64,000 bases of DNA from the NCBI RefSeq assembly GCF_006088715.1, contig NZ_CP030771.1, positions 8,926,001 through 8,990,000 of the forward strand, read 5' to 3'. Position numbers and translations under genes: made by a program. Source of the stretch: Streptomyces sp. YIM 121038 (GTDB lineage Bacteria; Actinomycetota; Actinomycetes; Streptomycetales; Streptomycetaceae). How positions within the stretch are numbered: the stretch's first letter is position 1; each line of letters starts with the position of its first letter. Positions 33,330-42,626 of the stretch are shown here, piece by piece. Below the pieces are notes generated by a model. That model made no database searches. It was not told the DNA's origin and saw only the letters and a list, made by a program, of their open reading frames with translations.

Positions 33330-34628
33330 ATGGGTCAGCAGGAAAAGGTGGCGACGAGTCTCGCGGGCGCCGTCAGCGAGCGGGTCAGCGCCTCGCTCAC
33401 GCCGGTGGACGAGGAGCTGGAGCGCCGCTACCCCGGAGACCCCGGCACCCGCCAGCCCGTCCACACCGTGTACGTGCCCGGCGAGCTGTTCGCCGCCGAC
33501 ACCATCCGCTCCTGGGGCGACCGGGCGCTGGCCGCGCTCGACGAGCACGCGCCGGACGCCGCCTCCTTCGCCGCCGTCCTCGGCCTCGCCGACGACCTCG
33601 CCGAGCCGGTCTACGCGCGCGTGCGGGCCAAGCTGGAGCGCGAGCCCGTCGAGGACCTGCGCGTCGACTTCGAGGACGGCTACGGCGGCCGCACGGACGC
33701 CGACGAGGACGCCGACGCGGCACGCGCGGCCCGGCTGATCACCGAGACGTACGCGGGCGGCAGCGCCGCGCCGTACATGGGCATCCGCATGAAGTGCATG
33801 GAGGCCGCCGTACGGGACCGCGGCATCCGCACCCTGGACGTCTTCCTGACCGGCCTCATGGAGGCGGGGGGCCTGCCCGACGGGCTCGTCCTGACGCTGC
33901 CGAAGGTGACGTATCCGCAGCAGGTCACCGCGATGGTGCGGCTCCTGGAGGAGTTCGAGAAGGCGCGCGGCCTCGCCCCCGGCCGGATCGGCTTCGAGAT
34001 CCAGATCGAGACCAGCCAGTCGATCCTCGCCGCCGACGGCACCGCGACCGTCGCCCGCATGATCGACGCCGCCGAGGGCCGCGCCACCGGCCTGCACTAC
34101 GGCACCTTCGACTACAGCGCCTGCCTCGGCGTGTCCGCCGCGTACCAGGCGAGCGACCACCCGGCCGCCGACCACGCCAAGGCGATCATGCAGGTCGCGG
34201 CCGCGGGCACGGGCGTGCGCGTCTCCGACGGCTCCACCAACGTCCTGCCGGTCGGCCCCACGGCGAAGGTCCACGACGCCTGGCGCCTGCACTACGGCCT
34301 CACCCGGCGTGCCCTGGCCCGCGCCTACTACCAGGGCTGGGACATGCACCCCGGCCACATCCCCACCCGCTACGCCGCCGTGTTCGCCTTCTACCGCGAG
34401 GGCTTCGAGCAGGCCGCCGCCCGCCTGGCCGCGTACGCCAACCGGACCGCGGGCGACATCGCGGACGAGCCCGCCACCGCCAAGGCGCTCGCCGGGTATC
34501 TGCTCCGCGGCCTGGACTGCGGCGCGCTCGACACCGCCGAGGTCACCCGGCTCACCGGCCTCACCCCGGCCGGGCTCCAGACGTACGCGGGGCCGCGCCG
34601 GGGCGACCTGACGCCCTCGGCCACATAG
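33330..34628 (+). CDS. DUF6986-family aldolase/citrate-lyase-like protein
   Basis: A 432-residue TIM-barrel protein related to the HpcH/HpaI and malate-synthase type metal-dependent aldolases. 'DLRVDFEDGYGGRTDADED' gives acidic metal ligands, 'LTLPKVTYPQQVTAMVRLLE' and 'GFEIQIETSQSIL' match the second ligand region, and 'GLHYGTFDYSACLGVSAAY' follows. Chemistry is probably C-C bond lysis or condensation with a CoA or oxo acid. The ATG at the GGAGGG site is chosen; earlier in-frame codons lack one. Confidence 0.82.
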   Translation: MGQQEKVATSLAGAVSERVSASLTPVDEELERRYPGDPGTRQPVHTVYVPGELFAADTIRSWGDRALAALDEHAPDAASFAAVLGLADDLAEPVYARVRAKLEREPVEDLRVDFEDGYGGRTDADEDADAARAARLITETYAGGSAAPYMGIRMKCMEAAVRDRGIRTLDVFLTGLMEAGGLPDGLVLTLPKVTYPQQVTAMVRLLEEFEKARGLAPGRIGFEIQIETSQSILAADGTATVARMIDAAEGRATGLHYGTFDYSACLGVSAAYQASDHPAADHAKAIMQVAAAGTGVRVSDGSTNVLPVGPTAKVHDAWRLHYGLTRRALARAYYQGWDMHPGHIPTRYAAVFAFYREGFEQAAARLAAYANRTAGDIADEPATAKALAGYLLRGLDCGALDTAEVTRLTGLTPAGLQTYAGPRRGDLTPSAT

Positions 34629-34641
34629 CGTCCCGCCGCGC

Positions 34642-35724
34642 TCAGTCCGCGGGCGCCAGCTCCCCCGAGCCCCGGGTGATCAGGCGCGTCGGCAGCTCCA
34701 CCCGCTCCGGCGGGCCCGACGCGCCGTCCAGCTGACGGAAGAGGCGCTCCGCCGCCGTGCGGCCGAGCTGGGCCGCGTCCTGGGCGACCACCGTGACCCC
34801 AGGCCGGAGCAGGTCGGCCAGCTCGATGTCGTCGAAGCCGACCAGGGCCACGGGGCGGGGGAGCCCCGCGAGGACGCGTACGACGGTGACCGTCACGCGG
34901 TTGTTGCCCGCGAAGATCGCGGTGACGGGAGCCGGGCCCGCCAGCATCGTCTCGGCGGCGCGGGCGACGCGCTCGGGGTGCGTGAGGCCGAGGGACACCC
35001 AGGACTCGTCGACGTCGATGCCCGCGTCCGCCATGGCCGTGCGGTAGCCCCGCAGGCGCTCTATGGCGGTGTGGATGCGCGGCTGGTCGCCGATGAAGCC
35101 GATGCGGCGGTGGCCGTGCGCGATCAGGTGCGCGACGCCGTCCCGCGCGCCGCCGAAGCTGTCGGAGAGCACCACGTCCGCGTCGATCCGCCCCGGCGGC
35201 CGGTCCACGAACACCGTGGCGACGCCCGCGGCGATCTCCGGCTCCAGATAGCGGTGGTCGTCGCCCGCGGGGATCACCACGAGACCGTCGACGCGCCGCG
35301 CGCACAGGGCGAGCACCAACTCCTGCTCGCGGTCCGGGTCCTCGGCGCTCGAACCGTTGATGAGCAGCGCCCCGTGCGCCCGCGCCACCTCTTCGACCGC
35401 GCGGCTCAGCGGGCCGTAGAACGGGTCGGCCAGGTCCTCCAGGACGAGGCCGATGCTGGCCGTGCGGCCCTTGCGCAGCACCCGCGCGCTGTCGTTGCGC
35501 CGGAAGCCGAGGGCGTCGATGGCCTCCTGGACGCGCCGCTCGGTGTCGGGCGTGACCCCCGGCTCGCCGTTCACGACGCGGGAGACCGTCTTGAGGCCCA
35601 CGCCCGCGCGGGCGGCGACGTCCTTCATGGTCGGCCGGTTGCCGTAGCGGCTCCTGGGGTCCGCGGGGTCCGAACTGCCGTCGGTGCGGCGGTGGGAGAC
35701 GGGGGTGCGGGCGGTCTCTGCCAC
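34642..35724 (-). CDS. LacI-family transcriptional regulator
   Basis: A 360-residue sugar-sensing repressor. The helix-turn-helix 'TMKDVAARAGVGLKTVSRVV' begins near residue 32, after a 30-residue polar extension, followed by the hinge and a periplasmic-binding-protein-like domain ('IGLVLEDLADPFYGPLSRAVEE', 'FVDRPPG', 'ALVGFDDIELADLL'). It is divergent from the ROK gene, and a perfect LacI-type palindrome lies between them. The adjacent alpha-galactoside genes are likely targets (inference). Confidence 0.92.
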   Translation of the reverse strand: MAETARTPVSHRRTDGSSDPADPRSRYGNRPTMKDVAARAGVGLKTVSRVVNGEPGVTPDTERRVQEAIDALGFRRNDSARVLRKGRTASIGLVLEDLADPFYGPLSRAVEEVARAHGALLINGSSAEDPDREQELVLALCARRVDGLVVIPAGDDHRYLEPEIAAGVATVFVDRPPGRIDADVVLSDSFGGARDGVAHLIAHGHRRIGFIGDQPRIHTAIERLRGYRTAMADAGIDVDESWVSLGLTHPERVARAAETMLAGPAPVTAIFAGNNRVTVTVVRVLAGLPRPVALVGFDDIELADLLRPGVTVVAQDAAQLGRTAAERLFRQLDGASGPPERVELPTRLITRGSGELAPAD

Positions 35725-36055
35725 GGTGCGCTGTCCTGTCTGTCGTCCACTACGGGGCTGTGCTGCGCGGGTCGCGGACCCAGTCTGCGTAACGGAGGCC
35801 GGTTCGCGTGCGGAAGTTCAGGTTTCCACGGTGTACGGGGCTCATGTGACGTCCACTATGTATACGGGGGGTTGGATGTCCGGTGTTTACCCGGGGGTGG
35901 CGTGCTGCGCTGCCGAGGCGGGGGCCGCGGTTCCGGCGGTGGGCGCAAGGGCCCGCCGTGTGGCATCGAGCATAGAACCTGGACAACGTTGTCAGATGCA
36001 CGAGAGACTGTCCCCCCGCACTCTCCGGCCTGCCCTTTCACCAGGAGATCTGACA
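35725..36055. other. Divergent control region of LacI and ROK genes
   Basis: About 330 bases, with a G-rich strand at 35860-35960 and the palindromic operator at 35982-35993. No coding frame with family likeness is present. Confidence 0.5.
35982..35993. promoter_or_regulatory. Perfect LacI-family operator
   Basis: GACAACGTTGTC is a perfect 12-bp palindrome with the central CG step typical of LacI/GalR operators. It lies 63 bases before the ROK start and about 260 before the LacI start. Confidence 0.75.
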
Positions 36056-37030
36056 GTGATGCCCACGGACCTCGTCGCCGCACTCGACATCGGCGGCACC
36101 AAGATCGCCGGAGCCCTGGTGGACGGCCGCGGCCGGATCCTGCTGCGCACCCAGCGGCCGACGCCCGCGCGCGAGGACGGCGACACCGTGATGCGGGCGG
36201 TCCAGGACGTGCTCGGCGAGCTCGCGGCCGGGGAGGCGTGGGCCCAGGTGCGCGCCGTCGGGATCGGCAGCGCGGGCCCCGTGGACGCGTCGGCGGGCAC
36301 GGTCAGCCCCGTCAACGTGCCCGGCTGGCGCGGCTATCCCCTGGTGGAGCGGGTGCGCGCCGCCACGGACGGCCTGCCGGTGGAGCTGGTGGGCGACGGC
36401 GTGGCGATGACGGCCGCCGAGCACTGGCAAGGTGCCGCCCGGGGTCACGACAACGCCCTGTGCATGGTGGTCTCCACCGGCGTCGGCGGCGGCCTGATCC
36501 TGGGCGGCTCGCTGCACCCCGGCCCCACCGGAAACGCGGGCCACATCGGCCACATCTGCGTCGACCTGGACGGCGACCCGTGTCCCTGCGGCGCCCGCGG
36601 CTGCGTCGAACGGATAGCGAGCGGCCCGAACATCGCCCGGCGCGCCCTGGAGGCGGGCTGGCGGCCGGGCCCGGACGGCGACACCTCCGCGGCCGCCGTG
36701 GCGCTCGCGGCCCGCGCGGGCGACGCGGTCGCCACGGCGTCCTTCGACCGGGCCGCCCAGGCGCTCGCGGCCGGCATCGCCGCCACCGCCACGCTCGTCG
36801 AGATCGACATCGCGGTGATCGGCGGGGGCGTGGCGATGGCGGGCGACGTCCTGTTCGCGCCGCTGCGCCGAGCCCTGCGGGACTACGCCGCGCTGTCCTT
36901 CGTACGCCAACTGACGGTCGCCCCGGCCCTGATGGGCACGGACGCGGGTCTGGTGGGCGCGGCGGCGGCCGCGCTGCGGGCCTTCCCCGACCCGGCGGTG
37001 CCCCGGCTGCCGTCCGCCGTCAACGGCTGA
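36056..37030 (+). CDS. ROK-family sugar kinase
   Basis: A 324-residue ATP-dependent hexose kinase of the ROK family. 'AALDIGGTKIAGALVD' is the phosphate motif, 'STGVGGGLILGG' the nucleotide site, and 'GHIGHICVDLDGDPCPCGARGCVE' the zinc motif with one His and Cys residues. No helix-turn-helix precedes it, so it is a kinase, not a ROK repressor. AGGAG is 8 bases before the GTG and 11 before the next-codon ATG; either may be used. It may phosphorylate galactose or glucose released by the nearby alpha-galactosidase. Confidence 0.9.
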   Translation: MMPTDLVAALDIGGTKIAGALVDGRGRILLRTQRPTPAREDGDTVMRAVQDVLGELAAGEAWAQVRAVGIGSAGPVDASAGTVSPVNVPGWRGYPLVERVRAATDGLPVELVGDGVAMTAAEHWQGAARGHDNALCMVVSTGVGGGLILGGSLHPGPTGNAGHIGHICVDLDGDPCPCGARGCVERIASGPNIARRALEAGWRPGPDGDTSAAAVALAARAGDAVATASFDRAAQALAAGIAATATLVEIDIAVIGGGVAMAGDVLFAPLRRALRDYAALSFVRQLTVAPALMGTDAGLVGAAAAALRAFPDPAVPRLPSAVNG

Positions 37031-37035
37031 GCGGA

Positions 37036-37077
37036 CCGGAGCCCGCTCGCGCGGCGCCCGGCGCGAGCGGGCTCCGG
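37036..37077. terminator. Strong bidirectional terminator
   Basis: A perfect 17-bp stem (37036-37052 with 37061-37077) and 8-base loop lie between the convergent ROK and GH27 genes. Confidence 0.85.
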
Positions 37078-37092
37078 CGCCCGGCGAGTCGC

Positions 37093-39141
37093 TCAGCAGC
37101 TGAGGACGGGCTCCGCCCAGTCCGCGTGGTCGGAGTCGATGCCGTCGCCGCCGTCGGTGACGACGAGGCGCACCACCTCGGCGCCGCTGACGTCGGCGGA
37201 AACGGTCTGCGCGGGCAGCTGGTTGGTGAGGACGCCGGTGGACGCGGCCTTCTCGCCGTCGGCCCAGACCTCGAAGGCGACGGTGCCCTTGAGGAGCTTC
37301 TCGTCGTCGAGACCGACCTGTGCGGTCAGCCGCTCGCAGGCGCCGCCCGCGTAGTAGGCGATGTCGCTCTCGGCGTGGACGCCGAGCCCCTTGGCGTACA
37401 CCTTGCCGTCGATGGTGAGCGGATTGCCGTCGCCCGCCCGGCTCTCGCCGTTGCTGGTGTCCTTCTCGACGGGGCCCCAGCCGTTGGTGGTGGAGATCCA
37501 CGGCAGGTCGCTCAGGGCGGAGCGGCCCGCCGGGGGCGCGGTCACCACCTGGGCCGTCAGGGGCAGCGCGCTCTCGACCTGGCGGCCGCCCGGGCCGCGG
37601 TGGGTCGTCTTGAGCTCGAAGGCGTACGCGCCGGTGGGCGTGCCCGCGGGTGCCGTCACGGTCCAGGAAGTGGTGAGGGCCTTGCCGGTGGGCAGCGCCG
37701 CCGCGCCGGTGGGTGACGTCGCCTTCACCTGCCAGCCCGCGGGGCCGCTGAGGCGTGCGCGGACGTCGCGCGCGGGGGTGCGGCCGAGGTCGGTGACACG
37801 GGTGGTGAGCTCCTCGGGCCTTCCCGCCTCGACCAACGCGCCGCCGTCGAGGCCGAGTTCGACGGCCGGGGGCTTGTCGGCCCACGTGCCGTCGGCGGCG
37901 ACGCGCACCAGGACGGTGCCGTGCGCGGGCACGGTCGCGGAGATGGCCCCCGCGGTGTTGAAGCTCTCGTGCTTCCACAGGTCGCGCAGCGTGTAGCCGG
38001 CGGCCTGCGGCAGGCCGACGGCCTTCGCGGTCGTGGCGACGCGCTGGGGGCTCCCGGTCTCGTTGAACAGCGCGACCGCGCGGCTGCCGTCCTTCATCTC
38101 CTTGGCGACGACCCAGCGCCCGCCGGTGGAGGAGAGGACGGTGCCCTGCTTGCCGAGCGGGTCCTGGTCGACGGCGACGACTTCCTTGTTGCCGAGGATC
38201 TCGAAGGTCTGGGGCGAGACCTTGCGCAGGTCGGAGCCGATGAGCAGGGGTGCGGCCATGATCGACCACATGGAGAAGTGCGTGCGGTACTCGGTGTCGG
38301 TCATTCCGCCGTTGCCGACTTCGAGCATGTCCGGGTCGTTCCAGCGGCCGGGGCCCGCGTAGCGCGCGAGCGGCAGGTTCCGCTTCATGATGGAGAGCAT
38401 GGAGTTCCAGTTGTCGCTGATGTCACCCGTCGTGCGCCACAGGTGGCCGACGCCGGAGGCCCACTCCCAGGGCTTGTTCTCGCCCCACTCGCAGATGCTG
38501 TAGACGATGGGGCGCCCCGTGCTCTCGGACGCGGCCTTGAGGGCGTCGCGCATGGCGATGTAGCGCTCCTTGGCGTCCACGCCCTGGTTATTGCAGTTGT
38601 CGTACTTGAGGTAGTCGACGCCCCACTCCGCGAACTGCCGTGCGTCGCTGCGCTCGTGGCCGAGCGCCCCGGGGAAGCCCGCCTGGTTGCAGGTCTTGGT
38701 GCCCGCGCTGGTGTAGATGCCGAGCTTGAGGCCCTTGCCGTGCACGTAGTCGGCGACGGCCTTGATGCCGCCGGGGAACCTCTTCGGGTCGGGCACGAGC
38801 TTGCCGTTCGCGTCGCGCTGCGGCAGGGCCCAGCAGTCGTCGAGGTTGACGTACTGGTAGCCCGCGTCCTTGAGGCCCTTGGACACGAAGAGGTCGGCGA
38901 TCCCCTTGACCATCGCCTCGTCGAACTCGGCGCGGCAGTGCGTGGCGTTCCAGTTGTTGAAGCCCATCGGCGGGGTCAGCGCGAGGCCGTCGGGCAGCCG
39001 GGGCCCGTCGGCGCCCGCGGCCCGCGGGCCCGGTGCCTCGCCCGCCACGGCGGGCGAGGCGAGCCCCGCCGCGCAGAGCAGCGCCGCGGTGAGGGATCCG
39101 ACCACTCTTCGGCGGGATGTGCGGGTGGGAAGGTGACGCAT
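37093..39141 (-). CDS. Secreted GH27 alpha-galactosidase with NPCBM-like domain
   Basis: A 682-residue exported alpha-galactosidase that removes terminal alpha-1,6-galactose. The signal peptide ends near AVAGEA. The GH27 barrel runs from 'LALTPPMGFNNWNATHC'; the nucleophile Asp is in 'VDYLKYDNC' and the acid/base Asp in 'RWNDPDMLEVG'. A beta-sandwich, a NEW3-type linker domain ('RPEELTTRVTDLGRTPARDV') and a C-terminal NPCBM-like module ('GVHAESDIAYYAG') follow. The ATG with GGAGGA upstream is chosen. It is divergent from a sugar importer. Confidence 0.93.
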   Translation of the reverse strand: MRHLPTRTSRRRVVGSLTAALLCAAGLASPAVAGEAPGPRAAGADGPRLPDGLALTPPMGFNNWNATHCRAEFDEAMVKGIADLFVSKGLKDAGYQYVNLDDCWALPQRDANGKLVPDPKRFPGGIKAVADYVHGKGLKLGIYTSAGTKTCNQAGFPGALGHERSDARQFAEWGVDYLKYDNCNNQGVDAKERYIAMRDALKAASESTGRPIVYSICEWGENKPWEWASGVGHLWRTTGDISDNWNSMLSIMKRNLPLARYAGPGRWNDPDMLEVGNGGMTDTEYRTHFSMWSIMAAPLLIGSDLRKVSPQTFEILGNKEVVAVDQDPLGKQGTVLSSTGGRWVVAKEMKDGSRAVALFNETGSPQRVATTAKAVGLPQAAGYTLRDLWKHESFNTAGAISATVPAHGTVLVRVAADGTWADKPPAVELGLDGGALVEAGRPEELTTRVTDLGRTPARDVRARLSGPAGWQVKATSPTGAAALPTGKALTTSWTVTAPAGTPTGAYAFELKTTHRGPGGRQVESALPLTAQVVTAPPAGRSALSDLPWISTTNGWGPVEKDTSNGESRAGDGNPLTIDGKVYAKGLGVHAESDIAYYAGGACERLTAQVGLDDEKLLKGTVAFEVWADGEKAASTGVLTNQLPAQTVSADVSGAEVVRLVVTDGGDGIDSDHADWAEPVLSC

Positions 39142-39274
39142 CGTTACGTTCCTCCGTACTCGCGGAAGATGGGATGTCTCCATGTACGTGTCAGTCGTGC
39201 GCGCTTACGGTAGAGCGTGTTGAAGTCTGTTGGAAGAGGAGGGGTAACGGTTCGAGCATTTGCCGTCAGAACCC

Positions 39275-39303
39275 TTGACGGCGGTGACTCTTGGGAGTGA
39301 GAT
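39275..39303 (+). promoter_or_regulatory. Promoter of the sugar importer operon
   Basis: TTGACG (39275-39280) and TGAGAT (39298-39303) with a 17-base spacer form a good housekeeping-type promoter 48 bases before the binding-protein gene. Confidence 0.6.
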
Positions 39304-39351
39304 CCAAGCCTTGCGTTCGGTTGTGTTGGGTTGCACCCCGAGGAGGGGGAC

Positions 39352-40686
39352 ATGGCACAGTCAGATTTCACCGGGTCCCACGGTCCGACCGCCCCCCGGA
39401 ATGTGAATGGACATCCGATGTCCCGCCGGACCCTCCTGCGCGGTACCGCCCTCGGCGCCGGGGCGGTGACGCTCCCCGCCCTGCTCACCGCCTGCGGCGA
39501 CGGGCCCGGCGGCGACAAGAACGAGGTGACGGTGGGCTCCAACTCCTCGGACGCCGTGCCCAAGGCGGCCTTCGCGCAGGCCTTCAAGGCGTACGAGAAG
39601 GAGAGCGACAAGCGCGTCAAGGTCAACACCACAGAGCACAACGAATTCCAGCAGAACATCACGCGCTATCTGCAAGGATCGCCCGACAACGTCTTCATGT
39701 GGTTCGCCGGTTACCGCATGCAGTACTTCGCCGAGAAGGGCCTGCTGGTCGAGATCAGCGACGTGTGGAAGGGCTTCCGGGGCTTTTCGCAGGCACTGCG
39801 GGACCAGTCCACGCACGACGGGAAACAGTACTTCGTGCCGTACTACTACTACCCGTGGGCGGTCTTCCACCGGAAGAGCCTCTTCGAGAAGCAGGGATAC
39901 GAACAGGCCGGGAACTGGGACCAGTTCATCGCGCTCGCCAAGAAGATGCACAAGGACGGCATCCCCGTCGCCTTCTGCGACAAGGACGGCTGGCCGGCGA
40001 TGGGCACCTTCGACTACATCGACCTGCGGCTCAACGGCTACGACTTCCACAAGCGCCTGATGGCGGGCGAGGAGGCGTGGACCGACCGGAAGGTCAAGAA
40101 GGTCTTCGACCTGTGGCGTGAACTCATGCCGTACTACCAGAAGGGCGCCCTCGGCCGGACCTGGGAGGAGGCCGGACAGGGCCTCCAGCGCCGCAGGACC
40201 GGCATGGCGGTGTTCGGCATGCCGCACCCCGGCAGCCAGTTCCCGGAGGGCGAGCGCGACGACATCGACTTCTTCGCCTTCCCCGAGATCGACCCGCAGT
40301 ACGGCCAGGACGCCGTGGAGGCTCCCATCGACGGATTCCTCGTCCCGAAGAAGTCGAGGAACGTGGAAGGCGCCAAGGACTTCATGAAGTGGCTCGGCAC
40401 GGCGGAGGCCGAGGACGCCTATCTCAAGGGCGACCCGAACAACGTCGCCGTCAACGAGGACGCGGACACCAGCAAGTACAGCCCGCTGCAGAAGAAGTCC
40501 GCCGAACTGGTCGCCGAGGCGAAGCAGATCTCCCAGTTCCTGGACCGCGACACCCGTCCCGACTTCGCCCAGACCGTCATGATCAAGGCGCTGCAGGACT
40601 TCATCGACGACCCCAAGGACGTCGACGGTCTGTGCAACAGGATCGAACGGCAGAAGAAGGACATCTTCTCCACGTCCGTGAGCTGA
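39352..40686 (+). CDS. Sugar ABC transporter substrate-binding lipoprotein
   Basis: A 444-residue extracellular solute-binding protein (family 1). The signal region has twin Arg ('SRRTLLRGTALGAGA') and a lipobox in 'ALLTACGDG', so it is a Tat-type lipoprotein. The start with AGGAGG gives an unusually long 22-residue polar stretch before the Arg pair; a start at 39418 would be more usual but lacks a ribosome site. The binding domain contains 'MWFAGYRMQYFAEKGLL' and 'APIDGFLVPKKSRN'. It is the first gene of a three-gene importer operon. Confidence 0.93.
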   Translation: MAQSDFTGSHGPTAPRNVNGHPMSRRTLLRGTALGAGAVTLPALLTACGDGPGGDKNEVTVGSNSSDAVPKAAFAQAFKAYEKESDKRVKVNTTEHNEFQQNITRYLQGSPDNVFMWFAGYRMQYFAEKGLLVEISDVWKGFRGFSQALRDQSTHDGKQYFVPYYYYPWAVFHRKSLFEKQGYEQAGNWDQFIALAKKMHKDGIPVAFCDKDGWPAMGTFDYIDLRLNGYDFHKRLMAGEEAWTDRKVKKVFDLWRELMPYYQKGALGRTWEEAGQGLQRRRTGMAVFGMPHPGSQFPEGERDDIDFFAFPEIDPQYGQDAVEAPIDGFLVPKKSRNVEGAKDFMKWLGTAEAEDAYLKGDPNNVAVNEDADTSKYSPLQKKSAELVAEAKQISQFLDRDTRPDFAQTVMIKALQDFIDDPKDVDGLCNRIERQKKDIFSTSVS

Positions 40687-40704
40687 GTCAGGGGAGCGCA
40701 CTCC

Positions 40705-41619
40705 GTGCCGCAGAACACCGCGCGGCGCGCCGGACGGCGTACGACGCGGCGTTTCACACGCCGCGACATCGCCGTTCTCGGCGCGCTCTTGGGCCTGCCC
40801 GTCCTGCTGGACGTCCTCATCGTCTGGGGGCCCGCCCTCGCCTCCGTCGGCCTGTCCTTCACGTCCTGGGACGGCATCGGGGACATCCACTGGGTGGGCG
40901 GCGACAACTACGAGAACCTGGTCCAGGACTATCCCGCGTTCTGGCCCGCCGTCCGTCACAACCTGCTGTGGATCGCCTTCCTCGGGCTCGTCGCGACGCC
41001 CTTCGGGCTCCTCCTCGCGGTCCTCATCGACCGGGGCATCCGCTTCAGCCGCTTCTACCAGTCCGTGATCTACCTGCCGGTCGTGCTGTCGCTCGCCGTC
41101 GTCGGCTTCATGGCGCAACTGCTGCTCGGCACCGACCAGGGCGTGGTCAACACCGTCCTCGGCAACGAGCAGGACCCCGTCGACTGGCTCGGCGACTCCG
41201 ACATCAACCTGTGGATGATGATGCTCGCCGCGAGCTGGCGGCACACCGGCTACGTGATGATCCTGTACCTGGCCGGGCTGAAGTCCGTCGACCCCGAGCT
41301 GAAGGAGGCCGCGGCGATCGACGGCGCGAACGAGCGCCAGACCTTCTTCCGCGTCACCTTCCCCACCCTGCGCCCCGTCAACGTCATCGTGGGCGTCATC
41401 ACGGTCATCGAAGCGCTGCGCGCCTTCGACATCGTGTACGCGGTGAACAAGGGCCGCAACGGCCTGGAACTGCTCTCCGTCCTCATCACCGACAACATCA
41501 TCGGGGAGGCCAGCCGCATCGGCTTCGGCTCGGCCATCGCGGTCGTACTGCTCGGCGTCTCGCTGGGCTTCATCGTGACGTTCCTGGTCCAGGAGCTGAG
41601 AGGGGCGCGCGAGAAATGA
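40705..41619 (+). CDS. Sugar ABC transporter permease (MalF type)
   Basis: A 304-residue inner-membrane permease with six helices. The EAA loop that contacts the ATPase is 'ELKEAAAIDGANERQTFFR'. The GTG start follows GGGGAG. Its stop overlaps the next permease start by four bases (ATGA), showing coupled translation. No ATPase gene is in the operon; streptomycete sugar importers of this type commonly share the ATPase MsiK (established for several systems). Confidence 0.94.
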   Translation: MPQNTARRAGRRTTRRFTRRDIAVLGALLGLPVLLDVLIVWGPALASVGLSFTSWDGIGDIHWVGGDNYENLVQDYPAFWPAVRHNLLWIAFLGLVATPFGLLLAVLIDRGIRFSRFYQSVIYLPVVLSLAVVGFMAQLLLGTDQGVVNTVLGNEQDPVDWLGDSDINLWMMMLAASWRHTGYVMILYLAGLKSVDPELKEAAAIDGANERQTFFRVTFPTLRPVNVIVGVITVIEALRAFDIVYAVNKGRNGLELLSVLITDNIIGEASRIGFGSAIAVVLLGVSLGFIVTFLVQELRGAREK

Positions 41620-42545
41620 CCGCGGACCTGAAGTCCACGACACGGGCCGGCGACGTGACGCCGAGCCTCCGGGGCGCCGCGCCGCGACCCCGCCCGCGCC
41701 GGGGCAGATACGGCGTCCACCTCTTCCTGTCCGCGGTCTGCCTGGCGTTCGTCGCCCCGCTGCTCCTCGCCGTCTACGCCAGCCTGCGCCCGTACGAGGA
41801 GACCGCCCGGGACGGCTACTTCTCCTGGCCGGACAAGCTGTCCTTCGCCTACTACCGCGAGGCCTACACCGCCTCCGGCATGGGCAAGTACTTCACCAAC
41901 ACGCTGATCATCGCCGTGCCCGCGGTGCTCGTCACGCTGTTCCTCGCGGCCTTCGTCGCCTTCGCGGTCTCCCGTCTGAACATCCGCGGCGGCCTCGCGC
42001 TGCTCATGTTCTTCACGGCAGGCAACCTACTCCCGCCACAGGTCCTCGTGACCCCGCTCTACGTCCTCTTCCTGAAGGTCGACCTGCCCTGGTGGATGTC
42101 GGACTCGATGACCCTCTACGACTCGTACTGGGCGGTCATCCTCGTCAACATCGGCTTCCAGGTGGGCTTCTGCGTCTTCGTCCTCTCCCAGTTCATGCGC
42201 ACCCTGCCCAAGGAGATCCTGGAGGCCGCGGTCGTCGACGGGGCCGGGGTGTGGACGCAGTTCTGGCGCATCACCCTGCCGCTGTGCCGCCCGGCCCTCG
42301 CGGCCCTGGCCACCCTCGAATTCACCTGGATCTACAACGACTTCCTCTGGGCCCTCATCTTCATCTCCAACCCCGACAAGCTCCCCATCACCTCGTCCCT
42401 GAACAACCTCCGCGGCCAGTTCTTCACCGACTACAACCTCCTGGCGGCAGGCTCCGTCCTGGTGGCGCTCCCGACGATCCTGGTGTTCCTCCTCCTGCAA
42501 CGCCACTTCATCGCGGGTCTGACCTTGGGGTCGAGCAAGGGCTGA
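41616..42545 (+). CDS. Sugar ABC transporter permease (MalG type)
   Basis: A 309-residue inner-membrane permease with six helices and the EAA loop 'EILEAAVVDGAGVWTQFWR'. The 35-residue N-terminus is basic and cytosolic ('RPRPRRGRYGVHLF'). With the preceding permease and binding protein it makes the importer; the divergent GH27 enzyme points to alpha-galactosides such as melibiose or raffinose as the ligand (inference). A very strong terminator follows. Confidence 0.94.
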   Translation: MTADLKSTTRAGDVTPSLRGAAPRPRPRRGRYGVHLFLSAVCLAFVAPLLLAVYASLRPYEETARDGYFSWPDKLSFAYYREAYTASGMGKYFTNTLIIAVPAVLVTLFLAAFVAFAVSRLNIRGGLALLMFFTAGNLLPPQVLVTPLYVLFLKVDLPWWMSDSMTLYDSYWAVILVNIGFQVGFCVFVLSQFMRTLPKEILEAAVVDGAGVWTQFWRITLPLCRPALAALATLEFTWIYNDFLWALIFISNPDKLPITSSLNNLRGQFFTDYNLLAAGSVLVALPTILVFLLLQRHFIAGLTLGSSKG

Positions 42546-42558
42546 GGCCGACCTGGAA

Positions 42559-42594
42559 CAGCGCACCCCGGCACGGACGTGCCGGGGTGCGCTG
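42559..42594. terminator. Strong terminator after the importer operon
   Basis: A perfect 16-bp stem with loop GGAC lies 13 bases after the permease stop; the next gene is convergent, so it can serve both. Confidence 0.85.
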
Positions 42595-42626
42595 CGACCG
42601 TACCGGGCCGGGCGAGGGCGAGCGGG

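Noticed and set aside
35684..36055. Extended N-terminus of the ROK protein
   Set aside because: The frame is open upstream, but the ribosome site and the DIGGTK motif place the start at 36056-36059, and the operator lies in the extra part.
36058..36300. Reading the ROK gene as a ROK repressor
   Set aside because: No helix-turn-helix precedes the kinase domain.
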